Positions 1-12,575 of a stretch of DNA of 64,000 nucleotides are shown here, piece by piece. Below the pieces are notes generated by a model. The model was not told the origin of the DNA, searched no databases, and saw only the letters and a program-made list of their open reading frames with translations. The position numbers and the translations under genes were made by a program. Positions within the stretch are counted from its first letter, which is position 1. Each line of letters begins with the position of its first letter. Source of the DNA: Glandiceps talaboti (Eukaryota; Hemichordata; Enteropneusta; Spengelidae); NCBI RefSeq assembly GCF_964340395.1, contig NC_135553.1, positions 23,951,449 to 24,015,448 of the forward strand. The letters run 5' to 3'.

Positions 1-2017
1 CAGGGTAAGCATACCATTTTGTATCACGTCAAAGGAAAAAGTCGTTCAACGTGAGGTCGCCTGCTGCAGGCAGTGACTCCGAAGATGCGCTCGATCTAAT
101 TTACATCTTTTTCCTTATATTAAAACATTTACTGATAAAACGGCAGATCTCTTTGTGGAATATTTGGTGGCCCTGAAACCCTGAAAAACATTTGAACTAG
201 GTACACAGTTTAAGATCCACTCTATGAAGACCCACTTTCAATTGTGTTCGACGTTGTCTTTGTACGTTGAAATGTTGTTTGATATAATTATCTCATTGCA
301 CTGACACTAGCGTTATTCCGCATTCATTTTGAAACGACAATTTGATATGGAAAGCTGGCCCTGAATTTGTAAACTTATTTGAGAAAGCACCATCCAATTT
401 ATTTTTATTAAAAAATTCGGTTTTTTTTACTTTGAATGTGACATCTTTTCGGCAACTACTTTCAAAATATACGACATTACAACAGAAAAAATAAAAAAAG
501 CTGTTCAACGGGCCCGATCTACCCATGTTTTTGGCATTTCATTGTATATTTTTTTGGTGATAGGCAATATATCCTCATGCGGGCTTCGCATGTCAGTAAA
601 ACACACACTTTGTTTCAAAATTAAGGAGGTTTCTTTATATTTTCTGAATATTCCATGTAACAATATACATTTGAGTCTATTACAAATTATATAAGTATCT
701 TACACAGTGGTTAACTTGGCTCTGATGATGCATACAAGCGTGAATTGAGATTAAATTAAGCTGTTGCATAAGGGGTGGCTAAAATAATGCTTGAGTTTCA
801 ATTGGAGGGGCTTAACGTTGTTTTGAGAGGAGAGGGTGAGAGGAGCTACAAAATATGTAGAAAAATTTGATGGAAATCGATTGCTATGCAGACAAATCAA
901 AATGACTAAATAAATCCTATATAAAGTCAACCTGAAATATTTTGCTGTCATTATATATGGTTTGTTTTTACATAGTGTCAAGTCGACCTACAAACCCAAT
1001 GTGATTGGTCAGGTTTCCCGTTGAACAGCTTTTCTATTTTTCTGGCCTTAGATATAATATTTAATCGCGTATGCTAAAACAGATTAATTAGTCACCTTTC
1101 TAAATTTAAAATGCATGATTGCACCAAGACAAAGTCTGCCCCCCCCCCGGCAATTTCGTCAGGCTATTGCCCTGTTAGTCTATTTACAACTAACCATTTG
1201 AACGAAGAGTACTGCACAGTAAAGTAACTTTGACGGTGTTCTTCCTCCTATATCAGGTGTAATTTTCATCGGCTGCCGTGGTGGAACTGTAATACCGAAT
1301 ATTCAGACGTGATACTGGACTACAGTCAAAATTCAAAGACAGTATTTCTGTTAAATGTGCCTGAAATATCGTATGCGACATCATATTTATCAAACATGCT
1401 GGTACCACTATATTAACCTTTGACCTCCTATACCTCCTATCTATTTACCTTTAGGTATCACTTTCTACGTGATTAAACCTATATAAGTTGGTGAAACAGA
1501 TGAATAATTCTATAGATTTTGTGTTTTATTTGAATAATTGGCATTACGGTTTGTGAACCTTTGTCTGGATAGAACGAAAGTTTTACTTTCTCTTCATCGA
1601 CGACAGTGTATAGTTAAATATGCAAAATAATATGGTTCCGTAAGCTGCTGGTTCGCGATAACAACGTGTATTTGTTTATTTGGAAGACCAGATGGCGTCC
1701 AGGTTAATTTTAGCTCATGAACAAAGGTTGGCACATTGATTAATTGTTTAATGTCATGGATGATATTCCAACTACGTTCTAGGAACTTGCTTATTCATTT
1801 ACTTTCCATGCATATCCATTCAGTTTTAGTGAAAATTATAACATAAATATAATCCACTTTTCCTTTTTTTAAATATTGGCAATATTATGCATGGTATACT
1901 CGTTAAATCTTCAGCCCACAAATCAATTTACAATAATGTAAAACATTATGGTGGTGACTCATTCAAAGTTTATTCAGTATAAATTGGAATTAATTGAACG
2001 GAATAATATACTGTCTA
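1..2017. other. Non-coding stretch
   Basis: No convincing exon, RNA gene or transposon is visible. The only structure I note is a 17-bp exact inverted repeat (CCCGTTGAACAGCTTTT) at 496-512 and 1017-1033, about 500 bp apart, without similarity further out. Confidence 0.5.
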
Positions 2018-2388
2018 CACCCATGTTTCAAGTGTCTGAACGGAACCTGTGATAAACAGGGAAAGAAAACAAATTTGATTAATAACACTTGGCTCAGCAT
2101 GTTGGAACAGCAGAGACTTGTATTACATTTCATGGTTTAATAAGAACAGTTTATGGCCTCTTCATGTGTATTTGAAATGCCAGGGGGAACTCGAAATTTG
2201 TTTGTGAACATGAACTACTATGTAAAGTGGCCATAAAACCGTTCTTATCAAATGATGGAATGTAATACAAGTCACAGTACTTCTAACATGCTGTGCCAAG
2301 TGTTATTAATCCAATTCTGTCGCTTACTTTCCTTGTTTGTAGCAGATTCCGTTCATCTCCTGTCCGATGTCTGAAGTAACTGTTATAA
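2018..2388. repeat. Foldback (palindromic) MITE-like element
   Basis: The two halves are imperfect reverse complements over most of their length. AACACTTGGCTCAGCATGTT at about 2086 is mirrored at about 2284-2305, and the block around TTGTATTACATT is mirrored by AATGTAATACAAG near 2260. Arms are about 150-180 bp around a short centre near 2190. No ORF is present. It would fold as a long hairpin; the family is not identified. Confidence 0.75.
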
Positions 2389-3647
2389 AAGAAAGATCAT
2401 TGAAACAGCTTGTTTGAATAAGAGCTAGACCTTGTTAGAATATAGAGGTAAGAGCCTATTTTCAATGTTCTTAACAAAATATGAAATAGGTTGGCCTCGA
2501 TCTGTCCTGGACCTTATATACGTACTTATTCAGATTTCTGATTTTTTTTTAATTTACACAAAGATAACGACATGCATAACTAATCAATATAATTCATGAG
2601 AGTTCATTAGTTACATATTTTCACAAGCAAAATATTTATGGGATCGAAAATTTCTCAGGATTTTTCTGTAATTCTTATACATGTCAGTTGGATATATATA
2701 ATATATGTGAGAACATCGATATCCATGCAAACAGTGAAAGGAATTTACAAGAGTAAGCATGAAACGAAATTTTAAGACCTATCACATAATTGAAATGTAT
2801 TTTTGTGTGCCAATATATGGTAAGGCCAAAAAAAAAATTCGGTTTGTCTAAAATGGTGCGACGATGAGATGTTGTTTTTTTAAATTCTCAACAAACCTGT
2901 ATCTCAGTCTACTATTTATGGCAGTGACTGGGTTTTTTTTCATTTAAATACTTTACAGCTAGTGTGTATGTGGGGCAGATACCATTTGCTTATTCATAAT
3001 TGGCTCTGCAATTGTCTTCACTGAGGTAAGGGGGGTTATTTTTGTGTTTCCCCACGGATCTGCAGACTGCATGGCCTGGAAAAACACAAAAAAGACTGAT
3101 AAACATAAAAAGAGGATTTGATTTAAGTGATGTGCGCGCTGACCAGAAACATTTTCTTTTGGCCTAAGATGGTTATTTCTAAAGAGAAAGAGTTCAATTT
3201 TTTGCTGTAATACTGAGTCCTTCGATGGAAAGAACCATACAACATTAAATGAATCGAAGCCTATAGTCAACACCATTAAAACAAGCATAAGAATTCTCAG
3301 TATCTGCAGTAGCATTTGACCTCATGCTAGAGGGTCACAATGGAACAAGATTGTTGACTTATTCTCACGCACGCCTTAAGTGATGCATGTGAAGCATGTG
3401 GAGCGGAAGTTATCGTGTCAACCAAGAAATCGAATGTTCGTTATGTTTATGGTGCGCATAGGCAGTATTTTTCTTTTTTTATGCGCATAGGCAGTAATAT
3501 TCTATTTCAGGTAGCGAGAATTACGAACATTGATTTTCATACTCTTAATACATTGTACTAAAATGAAAAAGTTATGGTATTCGAAGGAAAGTATGTTCAG
3601 CAATCTCAATTTTAAATTAATCTTGAATTTGGCTGTCTGACAAATAC

Positions 3648-5485
3648 TTTTCAGTGAAGATGTTTTATCAACCCCTACAGATGTCGTGCGTGTTTTAACA
3701 ACCTCTGTGGATGGTGCGGATGTTGTTTTAACAACCTCTGTGGATGGTACGGATGTTGTTTTAACAACCTCTGTGGATGGTACGGATGTTGTTTTAACAA
3801 CCTCTGTGGATGGTACGGATGTTCTTTTAACAACCTCTGTGGATGGTGCGGATGTTGTTTTAACAACCTCTGTGGATGGTGCGGATGTTGTTTTAACAAC
3901 CTCTGTGGATGGTGCGGATGTTGTTTTAACAACCTCTGTGGATGGTACGGATGTTGTTTTAACAACCTCTGTGGATGGTACGGATGTTGTTTTAACAACC
4001 TCTGTGGATGGTACGGATGTTGTTTTAACAACCTCTGTGGATGGTGCGGATGTTGTTTTAACAACCTCTGTGGATGGTACGGATGTTGTTTTAACAACCT
4101 CTGTGGATGGTACGGATGTTGTTTTAACAACCTCTGTGGATGGTACGGATGTTGTTTTAACAACCTCTGTGGATGGTACGGATGTTGTTTTAACAACCTC
4201 TGTGGATGGTGCGGATGTTGTTTTAACAACCTCTGTGGATGGTACGGATGTTGTTTTAACAACCTCTGTGGGTGGTACGGATGTTGTTTTAACAATCTCT
4301 GTGGATGGTACGGATGTTGTTTTAACAATCTCTGTGGATGGTACGGATGTTGTTTTAACAACCTCTGTGGATGGTACGGATGTTGTTTTAACAACCTCTG
4401 TGGATGGTACGGATGTTGTTTTAACAACATCTGTGGATGGTACGGATGTTGTTTTAACAACCTCTGTGGATGGTACGGATGTTGTTTTAACAACCTCTGT
4501 GGATGGTACGGATGTTGTTTTAACAACCTCTGTGGATGGTACGGATGTTGTTTTAACAACCTCTGTGGATGGTACGGATGTTGTTTTAACAACCTCTGTG
4601 GATGGTACGGATGTTGTTTTAACAACCTCTGTGGGTGGTACGGTAACAACCTCTGTGGATGGTACGGATGTTGTTTTAACAACCTCTGTGGGTGGTACGG
4701 ATGTTGTTTTAACAACCTCTGTGGGTGGTACGGATGTTTTATCAAGATATACAGGGGGTACGTCCTCCCTATTACAAGCACATAAGACACGAATTTCGTA
4801 ATTCAGACATTTGTTGCCAACTGGCCGTTGCTTGTCATGGAAACACTGCAATCCTGAAAGTGGTGAACACTTTACATCAATCTGCCCGGTTTTATAATAA
4901 GGTCTGTTTGGTGGGTTGACTTCTCTACATTCAATATCAGTTATTTTCTGACAAATATTGTAGCTATTACGCAACACTGGAATGATTTCAAATTCTCCTT
5001 GTCCAGCTGGGTCAACAGTTCCACCCTTTTCATCGTCCATCCATTTTGTCCAACCACAAACCTGTGAGAAGTCGACAGATATTTTGACATATTTTGTGTT
5101 ACAATATTTCATTCTTAATTCTTATTGCTCGTCCGTTCGTTTGTTTGCTTTTTGTTTGGCTGGCTGGTTAGTTCGTTGGTTGGTTGATTGATTGATTGGT
5201 CGGTCGGTTGGTTGGTCGGTTGGTTGGTTGGTTGGTGGGTGGGTTGGTTGGTTAGCTGAATCACGAAATGGTGAGTTGGAACATCGACTGACAATTTGAA
5301 TGATTGATTCTAGAATGGGTTGATCAAGTAGTTATCCGAAACACAGATTCCTACATGCAAAGCAACTTTCCTTATACGTTCACAAGTATTCTTTTTGTTA
5401 TCTCCATACTAACCTCACTTCTTTCTCCCTGGCATTCCATCGCCAACAAACATACTGATACCAATATTTTCAGAAAGACAGCCAT
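3648..5485 (-). CDS. Secreted or membrane mucin-like protein with WxxW domain and 11-residue repeats
   Basis: Exon 1 (5485-5414) encodes 24 residues: Met, a hydrophobic core and a small-residue end typical of a signal peptide, with donor GTTAGT in phase 0. Exon 2 starts at 5061 after CTTCTCACAG. It opens with VCGWTKW and runs through a WxxW domain of about 95 residues (mucin CysD/CILP type) with eight cysteines, ending IRVLCAC. The rest is about 32 tandem copies of [11 protein letters not shown], a Thr/Ser/Pro-rich segment expected to be heavily O-glycosylated. The paralogues have a membrane helix in this exon; here none is seen before the stop at 3502. A donor (GTATTT, phase 1) follows 3648, and a strong acceptor precedes 3075 with a phase-compatible 27-residue tail ending at 2990. 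The 3' end is therefore unresolved. An extracellular matrix, mucus or cell-surface role is inferred from the domains only. Confidence 0.8.
3687..4750 (-). repeat. 33-bp coding minisatellite (about 32 units)
   Basis: A 33-bp unit repeats nearly perfectly and encodes 11 residues per turn in the gene on the minus strand. Variants are conservative (VPS/APS/VPP, EV/EI/DV). One unit near 4640 is shortened by 9 bp and stays in frame. Because the period is a multiple of three, long open frames also appear on the plus strand and in a second minus frame; these are by-products. Confidence 0.95.
5146..5250. repeat. GGTT/GATT-type simple repeat
   Basis: Degenerate tetranucleotide run (GTTGGTTG, GATTGATT, GGTCGGTC) inside the 352-bp intron of the minus-strand WxxW gene. 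Confidence 0.85.
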
Positions 5486-5664
5486 ACTCTCAATTGTAGT
5501 TCTCCTTTGGGACCGTATTTCTTTCTGTAAGAGAATATAAATTATCATTAAAAAACACTTACAATGTGTGACAGGAGCGGATCATTCCCTCTGTCATCAG
5601 AGGGATGGTATGTACCGTTGTGAACGGGAATTTCAGCTTTCCCAGAGTACAGCAGTATATGGTT

Positions 5665-7135
5665 GAATCACAGGGCATAGGACGAATAAATCAATTTGTT
5701 CTCGCGATTTTCCGGATTTCTGATATTGTTTTCTTATTTTCTCTATATTTCAAATAAAAGTTTTAAATTTTGCCATCATAACTATTGTTTCCTCTGACTG
5801 TTTTTTCCTATTCCTACCATTAGACATAGAGCCTCTATGCCTTATCACTTATCAGGGTTTACCAACTCTTCATCAATTAGTTGATGGCTAATGGATGTAC
5901 TTCCACAGGGTGCAGTGAACATGTAATTGATTGATCGATCGATCGATTGATTTATTGTTTGGCAGAATGATTGATCGATTGAATGATTAATTTTCGTTGT
6001 GAAATAAAACACATTTTGAGTGTGATATTGATCAATTGACTCACTGATTTTTGTGGTGATATAAACTTTTTTCTTCCCTCCCTGGCTAGTTTTCACTCTG
6101 TAATTCACTCTTTATTTACTAAATAAAGACATCCGGTCCATTCTTCTCCTCTTATCTAAATTAAAACACCCATAATCTTATAATTGCCAATTGCCGATTA
6201 CATTGACACTTTGCTTTATCTCTTATCTTCTGGGGGATTATTAATTTTCAAAGGTAAACAGGTGGGATAGCATCATGGCCTCAACAGAAGTACTGAGAGA
6301 TGTTAGGGGCTGGTCGTGTCATGCATTTTAAAACTAACACACTGCAAAAATAGAAAAATATTCGGGGGGGGGGGGGGTTAAGAGATTGTCTTTTGTCAAA
6401 ATCACGATAAGGATTATGAAATACCAGCACTGCTAGTTTTCTCAAGTTGTCTTGAAGGAATGACAGTCAGAAACTGTGCCAACATACGGAAAGAGATGCA
6501 TGTTGTTCTAAAGTAACCATACAGTATGGTATCCCATGGCCAGATAGAATAAAGGCACGTTCCAATAAACAAATGGCAAAAAACAAACATTTAAATGCTA
6601 CAAGAAAAAGGTTTTATTATTCATCAACACCTAAACAGAAGTTTCTAAAATCAAGAGACTTTTTCATATTTGATGGTGTTGTCACAAATGTAAATTAATT
6701 TCTAACTATGAATTTATGGTACTTGATGAACCCACACATCAACCAATTTCTTTCGACATGAATTATAAGTTTTGTAGACATTACCTCGTTTTGATCAATT
6801 AATCAATCAATTACTTGCTTGCTGCACCCTGTGTTACTTCCATTAGTCAGATTAATAGATGTTACACTCATTGCCATTATGTGTTAATTGGGCAAGTAGC
6901 CCGCAAGTTTCTTCTAGGATTAGCAATCTACTAATTAATGCAAAGTTGGTAAACTCTGATAAGAAAGAGTGATAACGATAGGAAATAGGAGAAAAAAACA
7001 GTATGCGGAAACCACATTTGAATATGATGGCAATATTTAAATCTTTATTTGAAAAAAAAAGAGAAAATAAGAAAATAATATTATAAATCCGGAAAATTGC
7101 GCGCGAACAAAATTATTTATTCGTCCTGTTCCCTG
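5665..7135. repeat. Long inverted-repeat element, arms about 300 bp
   Basis: The segment 5665-5950 reads again in reverse complement at about 6790-7135. Landmarks kept in both arms are GGACGAATAAAT, TTTTCCGGATTT, TTTTCTTATTTTCTCT, TTGCCATCAT, GTTTACCAACT and ACAGGGTGCAG. Divergence and small indels show it is old. The roughly 840-bp spacer holds no recognisable ORF. It behaves like a non-autonomous foldback/TIR transposon; no target-site duplication was resolved. Confidence 0.8.
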
Positions 7136-7243
7136 TGGTTGAATATGCAATACGTGCGCGTGTCAAAGGGTCGATTTGTGTTTTAGGGAGACTGAAAAAA
7201 CAGCTTAATTTCAGTTCATGAACAAACATTGTAAAATTGATTA

Positions 7244-7590
7244 AAAGTGGCCATATAGATGACGACTGGGTGTTTATTTTTGGACTTTTAATTTATAAAA
7301 CAGTTTTATCATGGCGACCTACTTGTAACATCAATGTGGGACAACATATGCCAAGCCCTTGTTTGTAACTCAATACGTTGCAAAAGACTGATGAATGTGT
7401 TCAATGTTTGTTATTGCACGTACAATAACAAACTATTTTACACATTTTTTAGCTTTTTGTTCGTTATTAAGTTACAAACACAGACTTACTCGATATTGTT
7501 TCACATTGATTTGTCAAGTAGGATAAAATTGTTTTGTAAATTGAAATTCCAAAATAAGTATATCTAATCCTCATCCATATGGCCACTTTA
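7244..7590. mobile_element. MITE, family with AAGTGGCCATAT ends (copy 1)
   Basis: The left end AAAGTGGCCATATAGATGA is mirrored by the right end TCATCCATATGGCCACTTT, flanked by TAA on both sides (probable 3-bp target duplication). The centre carries a hairpin, GTTTGTTATTG/CAATAACAAAC. Related copies lie at about 37290-37460, 41175-41385 and 52821-53185. Confidence 0.8.
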
Positions 7591-7599
7591 ATCCTTCTT

Positions 7600-8705
7600 T
7601 GTAGTAAATATACTGGTTCCAAGAAAGAAGAGTAAGTATTAAAGTAGGAAAGATTTGTCATAAATATTTAAAGTGTTCAACTTAAATACTCCCAGCGAAG
7701 AAATAAAACAACAACAACAACAACAACAACAAATGCTTGTTAGAGAATCGCTTATGGTTCTACTGTCACGTCCCAAAATACTGCATAAATAGACAACAAC
7801 ACATATTATATTCTTTGTCGTACTTACTACTAGTGACACTACAGATGTCAGGTTACACCAATACAGACGACAGCAGAGAATGTCTGGCTTCAATCCGCTC
7901 TTATTTTATCAACTAAACTGTCTGTGTGTTCTAATTTTAAACTAGTGACATTTGAAGGTAGAAGCATGTGACCTGTGCTCCCACGTAGCGCTTTGTCAAA
8001 TGACAGCTGTATCACCCCAAAATAAAACAGTCAACCAAATATGTCAGCTTAATGTTGGTAACAATTAACATAGGGGCGCGTAGTATTTCTTAGGTTGTTG
8101 TTATCCATGTCTACAGGCTAAATATAACGTTTTTACTTGAATATATCTCCTACTTTTATGAAATGAAAAAAGGGGCGAACATAGATCGAAATATCCTGTA
8201 AAATCTTAACGTTTACTGGCCATTTACCTTCGCTCAAAAATATCCAGACAAGCATAGAACTTAGATCATTCAATCGCAGTCAAAAATGGACCTATATAGT
8301 ACTCTTAACTTTGAAAATACGACAATTTTCATACATTGCTGTCTGGTACAAACTCCTATTTGTTCAAATCGTATTACGTGACGTGAAACATGGTGACGTA
8401 GCTAGTCTGCTAATTGGCATTTAGAAAGGGGGCATTGGCCTTTGACATGTATATGACGTCTAGTTTAAACATGATGGCACGATGACGAAAAATGTTGACT
8501 TGCATACAGGAGTTACTACTGGATTTCTGGTTCAGTGTCCGCCCTTTAGTTGTCTTCAAGTATGGAGCGTATATTGTATACCTGTAGCAGAAGGATATTT
8601 AATTTAACCCAAAATATGTAATACAGTAACACTTAACAACAACCTTGACTTGAGAAGTATGCAGTAATCAGACTCGGGTCACTATACACAAACGACATAG
8701 CGGTC
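7600..8705. other. Non-coding stretch
   Basis: No gene seen. Contains a short CAA-type run near 7710-7732 and otherwise unique AT-rich sequence. Confidence 0.45.
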
Positions 8706-8706
8706 G

Positions 8707-8830
<124 letters not shown>

Positions 8831-9104
8831 TGTCACACAAAGTAAATGGGGATGGACATGGTGAACCATGGACACATGCGTTTTCTAATGGTTAACGTAT
8901 GTACTAAATTATATTGACATTGAAGAATGCGGTCTTAAGATATTGATTACATCGAAATGCAAATTTCCCTAATTAACATAAACTGATCTCGCTCATAATA
9001 ATCAGATCTAGCCATTGCCCCAAACATTATATGTACCAAATTTCAGTATAATTGAGCCAGCCATTTTTTTCAGAAAAATGATGACACAGACAGATAATAA
9101 TAGC

Positions 9105-9167
<63 letters not shown>
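9105..9167. repeat. (ACAG)n microsatellite
   Basis: About 15 near-perfect ACAG units. The flanking text (degenerate AGACAGACAG run, then CCCATTTTAATACCTTCCG) shows no gene. Confidence 0.96.
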
Positions 9168-10953
9168 TATCCCCATTTTAATACCTTCCGTATCCTTACG
9201 GGAGGCAAAAACAATTATGTAGTCATTAATTGTTCCTGCAAATGTATAAGTTAAAAGTAGATTGACATCCATGTCGATCCAGTGTTTTCTGATGAGAGTG
9301 CCCCCAGGCAGTGAATGTCATTCAGTGACCTTTTGATGCACACCACCTTTAAAACTTACAAGAGTAAAAAATTTAAATTTATATAAATCCTAATTGATGT
9401 GATTGACTAAAACATCATAGAGTGCAGGACTTTATTATCATTTATTGTCTTTATTTTTTTTGCAGCATGTCCTGTACCTATAGATAATTGTGTATATAAA
9501 GTAATATAAATTAAGCGTAGAAGTATGTGATTTCGTAAGAAAACACCACACAAGTATAGTTAATATACTTTATTCAGAGTACCATGGCCACCGGCCTAAC
9601 GTACATAAATCAATATATACAAAAACTGCGAATGCAGAGGTTTGTTGCCACAAATAGCAATGGCACATGTATACAAATCCACATGGTAATAGTAAATAAA
9701 ATCAAAATTAGTCTTTCATACTTTAACGTAAACGGAAAGCAAAAAAATACAAACTTTGCTAAATTATTCTGATTATGAACATGATTTGTTCTCAACAAAG
9801 AATAAAATTTAAATTGCGAAGGGTGGTTGAAAGAAAAAAATGTGGAATATGCAATTCTCTAAATTGACGATATACAAAAAATGAAATCTATCTTCAATTA
9901 AATTACCAATATTGCAAAAAATACATTAATCTTCTATCTCTAGGTACACCGTCTCTTCTTCCTTTTTCTATTTAATTGCTAAACTATAAGCAGAAACTCT
10001 AAATCTACAAAGAGTTGTTCGAAATATCATCTTATCGATATTTAAAAGTTAACTTTTCACGTCGCAGAAGAGATTTGAAACGTTCGTATGTGTCATGTTT
10101 TGGACTTTCTGACAAACCATTGACCCAACTTTGACCATCTATATCACAACATATCTGTATTGAAGAGATTTAAAGATAAACGTTCGTCTCCCACTCGTTG
10201 CATAATCCATACCTCCCCAAACCCATATGGATTTTTGACGCTCAGTGCTCAACAGTTCCGTCCATTTTCAGTAATATTGACTTGATGCAGGTTACAATAA
10301 TAAACATATCTAGAATCGTGCATATTTAATATATGCAACAAATACTTAACTATGATCCTTACAAACAAAAGTCATATTGACCTTGAGAGAAAACCGCCCG
10401 AGTTCACCAGTGTGTTATTGTAAAGACGCAAAACGTAACGGCAAAATTTGTATTGCACTCGCTCGCTTTGTAAAAGCCCCAATTTCACTTCCATATAGCA
10501 GGATGGGAAGGATTTTCGCATCAAACACTTTTCATTAAAACAATGGTCGATATTTCTCCAAATCTACTCAAAGATGATTTCAAATTAAACAAAGCCTTAC
10601 ACGCTTGAGCGGACAAAGACTTCTGTGCTTTATACCAACTGTCCCCACTCGAAAAGAAAAGTCCAAGATATCTAGACGACTTCAATAGGTCTACCTTCCA
10701 ATACCCAAATTTCATACCTACGGAGTGGACCATCCTTTCTAAAAACAATAACTTTTGCTTTTATCCAAATTGATACGTAATTTCCACCTTCTACAGTAGT
10801 CAGAAAGTCTGTTAGGTAATCTTTGAAGTCCAATTTTAGAACTACTAAAAGTAAGAAGGTCGTATGCAAATAAAAGGTAATACAGCCGTAGGAGACTCAT
10901 GTGGACTCCAGGGTAAATATCAGTGTCTAAGAACCCTTCTACGTTATTGATAT

Positions 10954-12160
10954 TTATTTTTTTTATTTATTTAAAAACTTTATTACAGACCCATGGTCCA
11001 GAAAAGGACAGAAAATATACCACACGACAGCAAAATTTTTACATAACAGACAAATACAAACAGAAAATATTACAAAAGATATTATTTAAAAAAAAAAGAA
11101 AAAAAGAAAGATCAATGTAAAATCTTCAACCAGTGGGCCTGAAGCCCACAGAACCGTACATCACAAGTAATAACACGAGTAATCAGAACATTTTGGCTGT
11201 CAAAAAGACGTAGCATAAACCTAAATGCCGCCTTTCTTCTCAAAACAGAGAGAGAATTAACTGAATTGAAGACAAACATGCTAGATGCACTGGCAGAACT
11301 TGGAAGTCCTATCAGTCTCCGGAACGCATTGTTGTGACAGACAATTATATTTTGCATACTACTTACATTGAAATCACACCATAAATGGTTTCCGTAAATG
11401 TTATTGCAAAACGCTGTGAGGAGACGCAGTTTCACCGATATAGTACATGCAGAAAACTTTCTCAATAAAAAGTTGGCTCTACCACAAAGTGCTCTACGCT
11501 GTTTCAAAATATCCCGATTGTCTTTCAGGTCATCAGTAAAAACATGTCCCAAGTAATTAAAACTTGATACGAATTCGAGAAGATTCCCACAAAGGTTGAT
11601 TGGGGGAATGACAGACAGTTTTGTGGATGCCTTAAAGTGTACACATTTAGATTTTCTAGCATTATAGATGATATCATGATCATCAGCATATTGTTCACAG
11701 ATATTAATAAGTTTTCTGAGGCCTTTGATAGATGGAGAGATGAGACACATATCGTCCGCATATGACAAGTTATTAATTGCAATTCCACCCACTTCACAAC
11801 CAACCCTGGCACGAGACAGTGACCTGTTAAGTGAATCAACATAAACGTTGAAAAGAAATGGGGATAAAATTCCCCCTTGTCGAACTCCATTAGTTACGTT
11901 AAAAGACATGGAAAGAGAATTTGACCAACGAGTACAAAACTTTTGTATTACAAACCAATTTGAAAGTAGCCGAACAATATAGGTCGGCACTGATCTGTCA
12001 ATCATTTTCTTTAAGAGAGTCCAGTGATTCACTCTATCGAACGCCTTTTCAGCGTCAAGGAAACATACGAAAACTGGGCTGCCATTCGACTTATAATACC
12101 TGATTGTCTCTTTAAGTAGAAATATACACATATCAGTGCCATGAGCTTTCTTAAAACCAA
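10954..12160 (-). mobile_element. Nested 5'-truncated LINE with 8-bp target duplication
   Basis: This insertion starts within the RT (FGFKKAHGTDM) and ends in an AATAAATAAAAAAAATAAA-type tail. It is bordered by ATTGATAT at 12161-12168 and again at 10946-10953. Removing it restores a continuous CR1-like RT reading frame across the junction, which fixes the boundaries. It belongs to the same group as the plus-strand LINE at 44-47 kb (shared FGFK-AHGTDM, NGVRQGGILSP and YADD blocks), not to its host element. Confidence 0.85.
11112..12131 (-). pseudogene. Reverse transcriptase fragment of the nested LINE
   Basis: Open frame of 339 codons covering the RT palm and C-terminal part: VFVCFLDAEKAFDRVN (catalytic Asp block A), NGVRQGGILSPFLFNVY (block B), LSYADDMCLI (the YADD catalytic pair), then the thumb region. 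The endonuclease and most of the fingers are missing through 5' truncation. The frame actually stays open upstream to the insertion edge at 12160, so the apparent start Met is not a real start. It ends LQAHWLKILH. It cannot make an active protein. Confidence 0.85.
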
Positions 12161-12575
12161 ATTGATATAAAAAGTAAATAAAAGGAGTGAAATAACTGAA
12201 CCCTGCTGTAAACCAGTGTTACGGGAAAGAAACTGTTAAACCACCAGGTGTCTTTATGCGTGCTTTTACCGATTTATACATATCAAATAATACTTTGATG
12301 ACTTTGCCTCTGATTCCACTCTTAGCTACCTTATAAAATAAAGAATTAATGTCGTTGGACAGTTGGTCAATTCTTCCACACAGGTTTCCGTTCATTTTAC
12401 GTAATTCAGCCATCATAATGGTAATGTTAATGTTACTAGTTTGTTCATTTCTTCTTTCCTCACTGGATTCTCTCGAACTCTCGTGATAATCGGTTATTCG
12501 TGGTTGACGTTGTGTACGGTTTAGAAGAACGTGGTCCTGGTTCAATTCAACATTTCCACTCACAAATAAAAGCAA

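Larger units (their letters stand above)
9560..12575 (-). mobile_element. Decayed CR1-like LINE, interrupted by a nested LINE
   Basis: Read on the minus strand, a start at about 12575 gives an ORF1 N-terminus with a broken 2A-like motif (NVELN, then a one-base frameshift before a PGP-like codon string). An internal deletion then joins it to reverse-transcriptase sequence (KSGIRGKV, 12270-12310). After the nested insertion at 10954-12160, the RT resumes (YYLLFAYD in place of YADD, 10870-10890; SRYLGLFFSS, 10650-10680; LLYGSE, about 10490; EVWIMQRVGDERL, about 10190). Many stops and frameshifts are present. The same order of blocks occurs in the intact-looking LINE at 20.7-25.3 kb. The 3' end at about 9560-9600 shares GGCCGGTGGCC with that element. 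Inactive. Confidence 0.8.

Noticed and set aside
2959-3315. Minus-strand open frame with hydrophobic stretches
   Set aside because: It crosses a textbook polypyrimidine tract and AG, so it is more likely intron plus a possible last exon than one gene.
3686-4801. Long open frames on the plus strand and in a second minus frame
   Set aside because: Products of the 33-bp repeat, whose length is a multiple of three. Only the minus frame continuing the WxxW domain has signal peptide and splice support.
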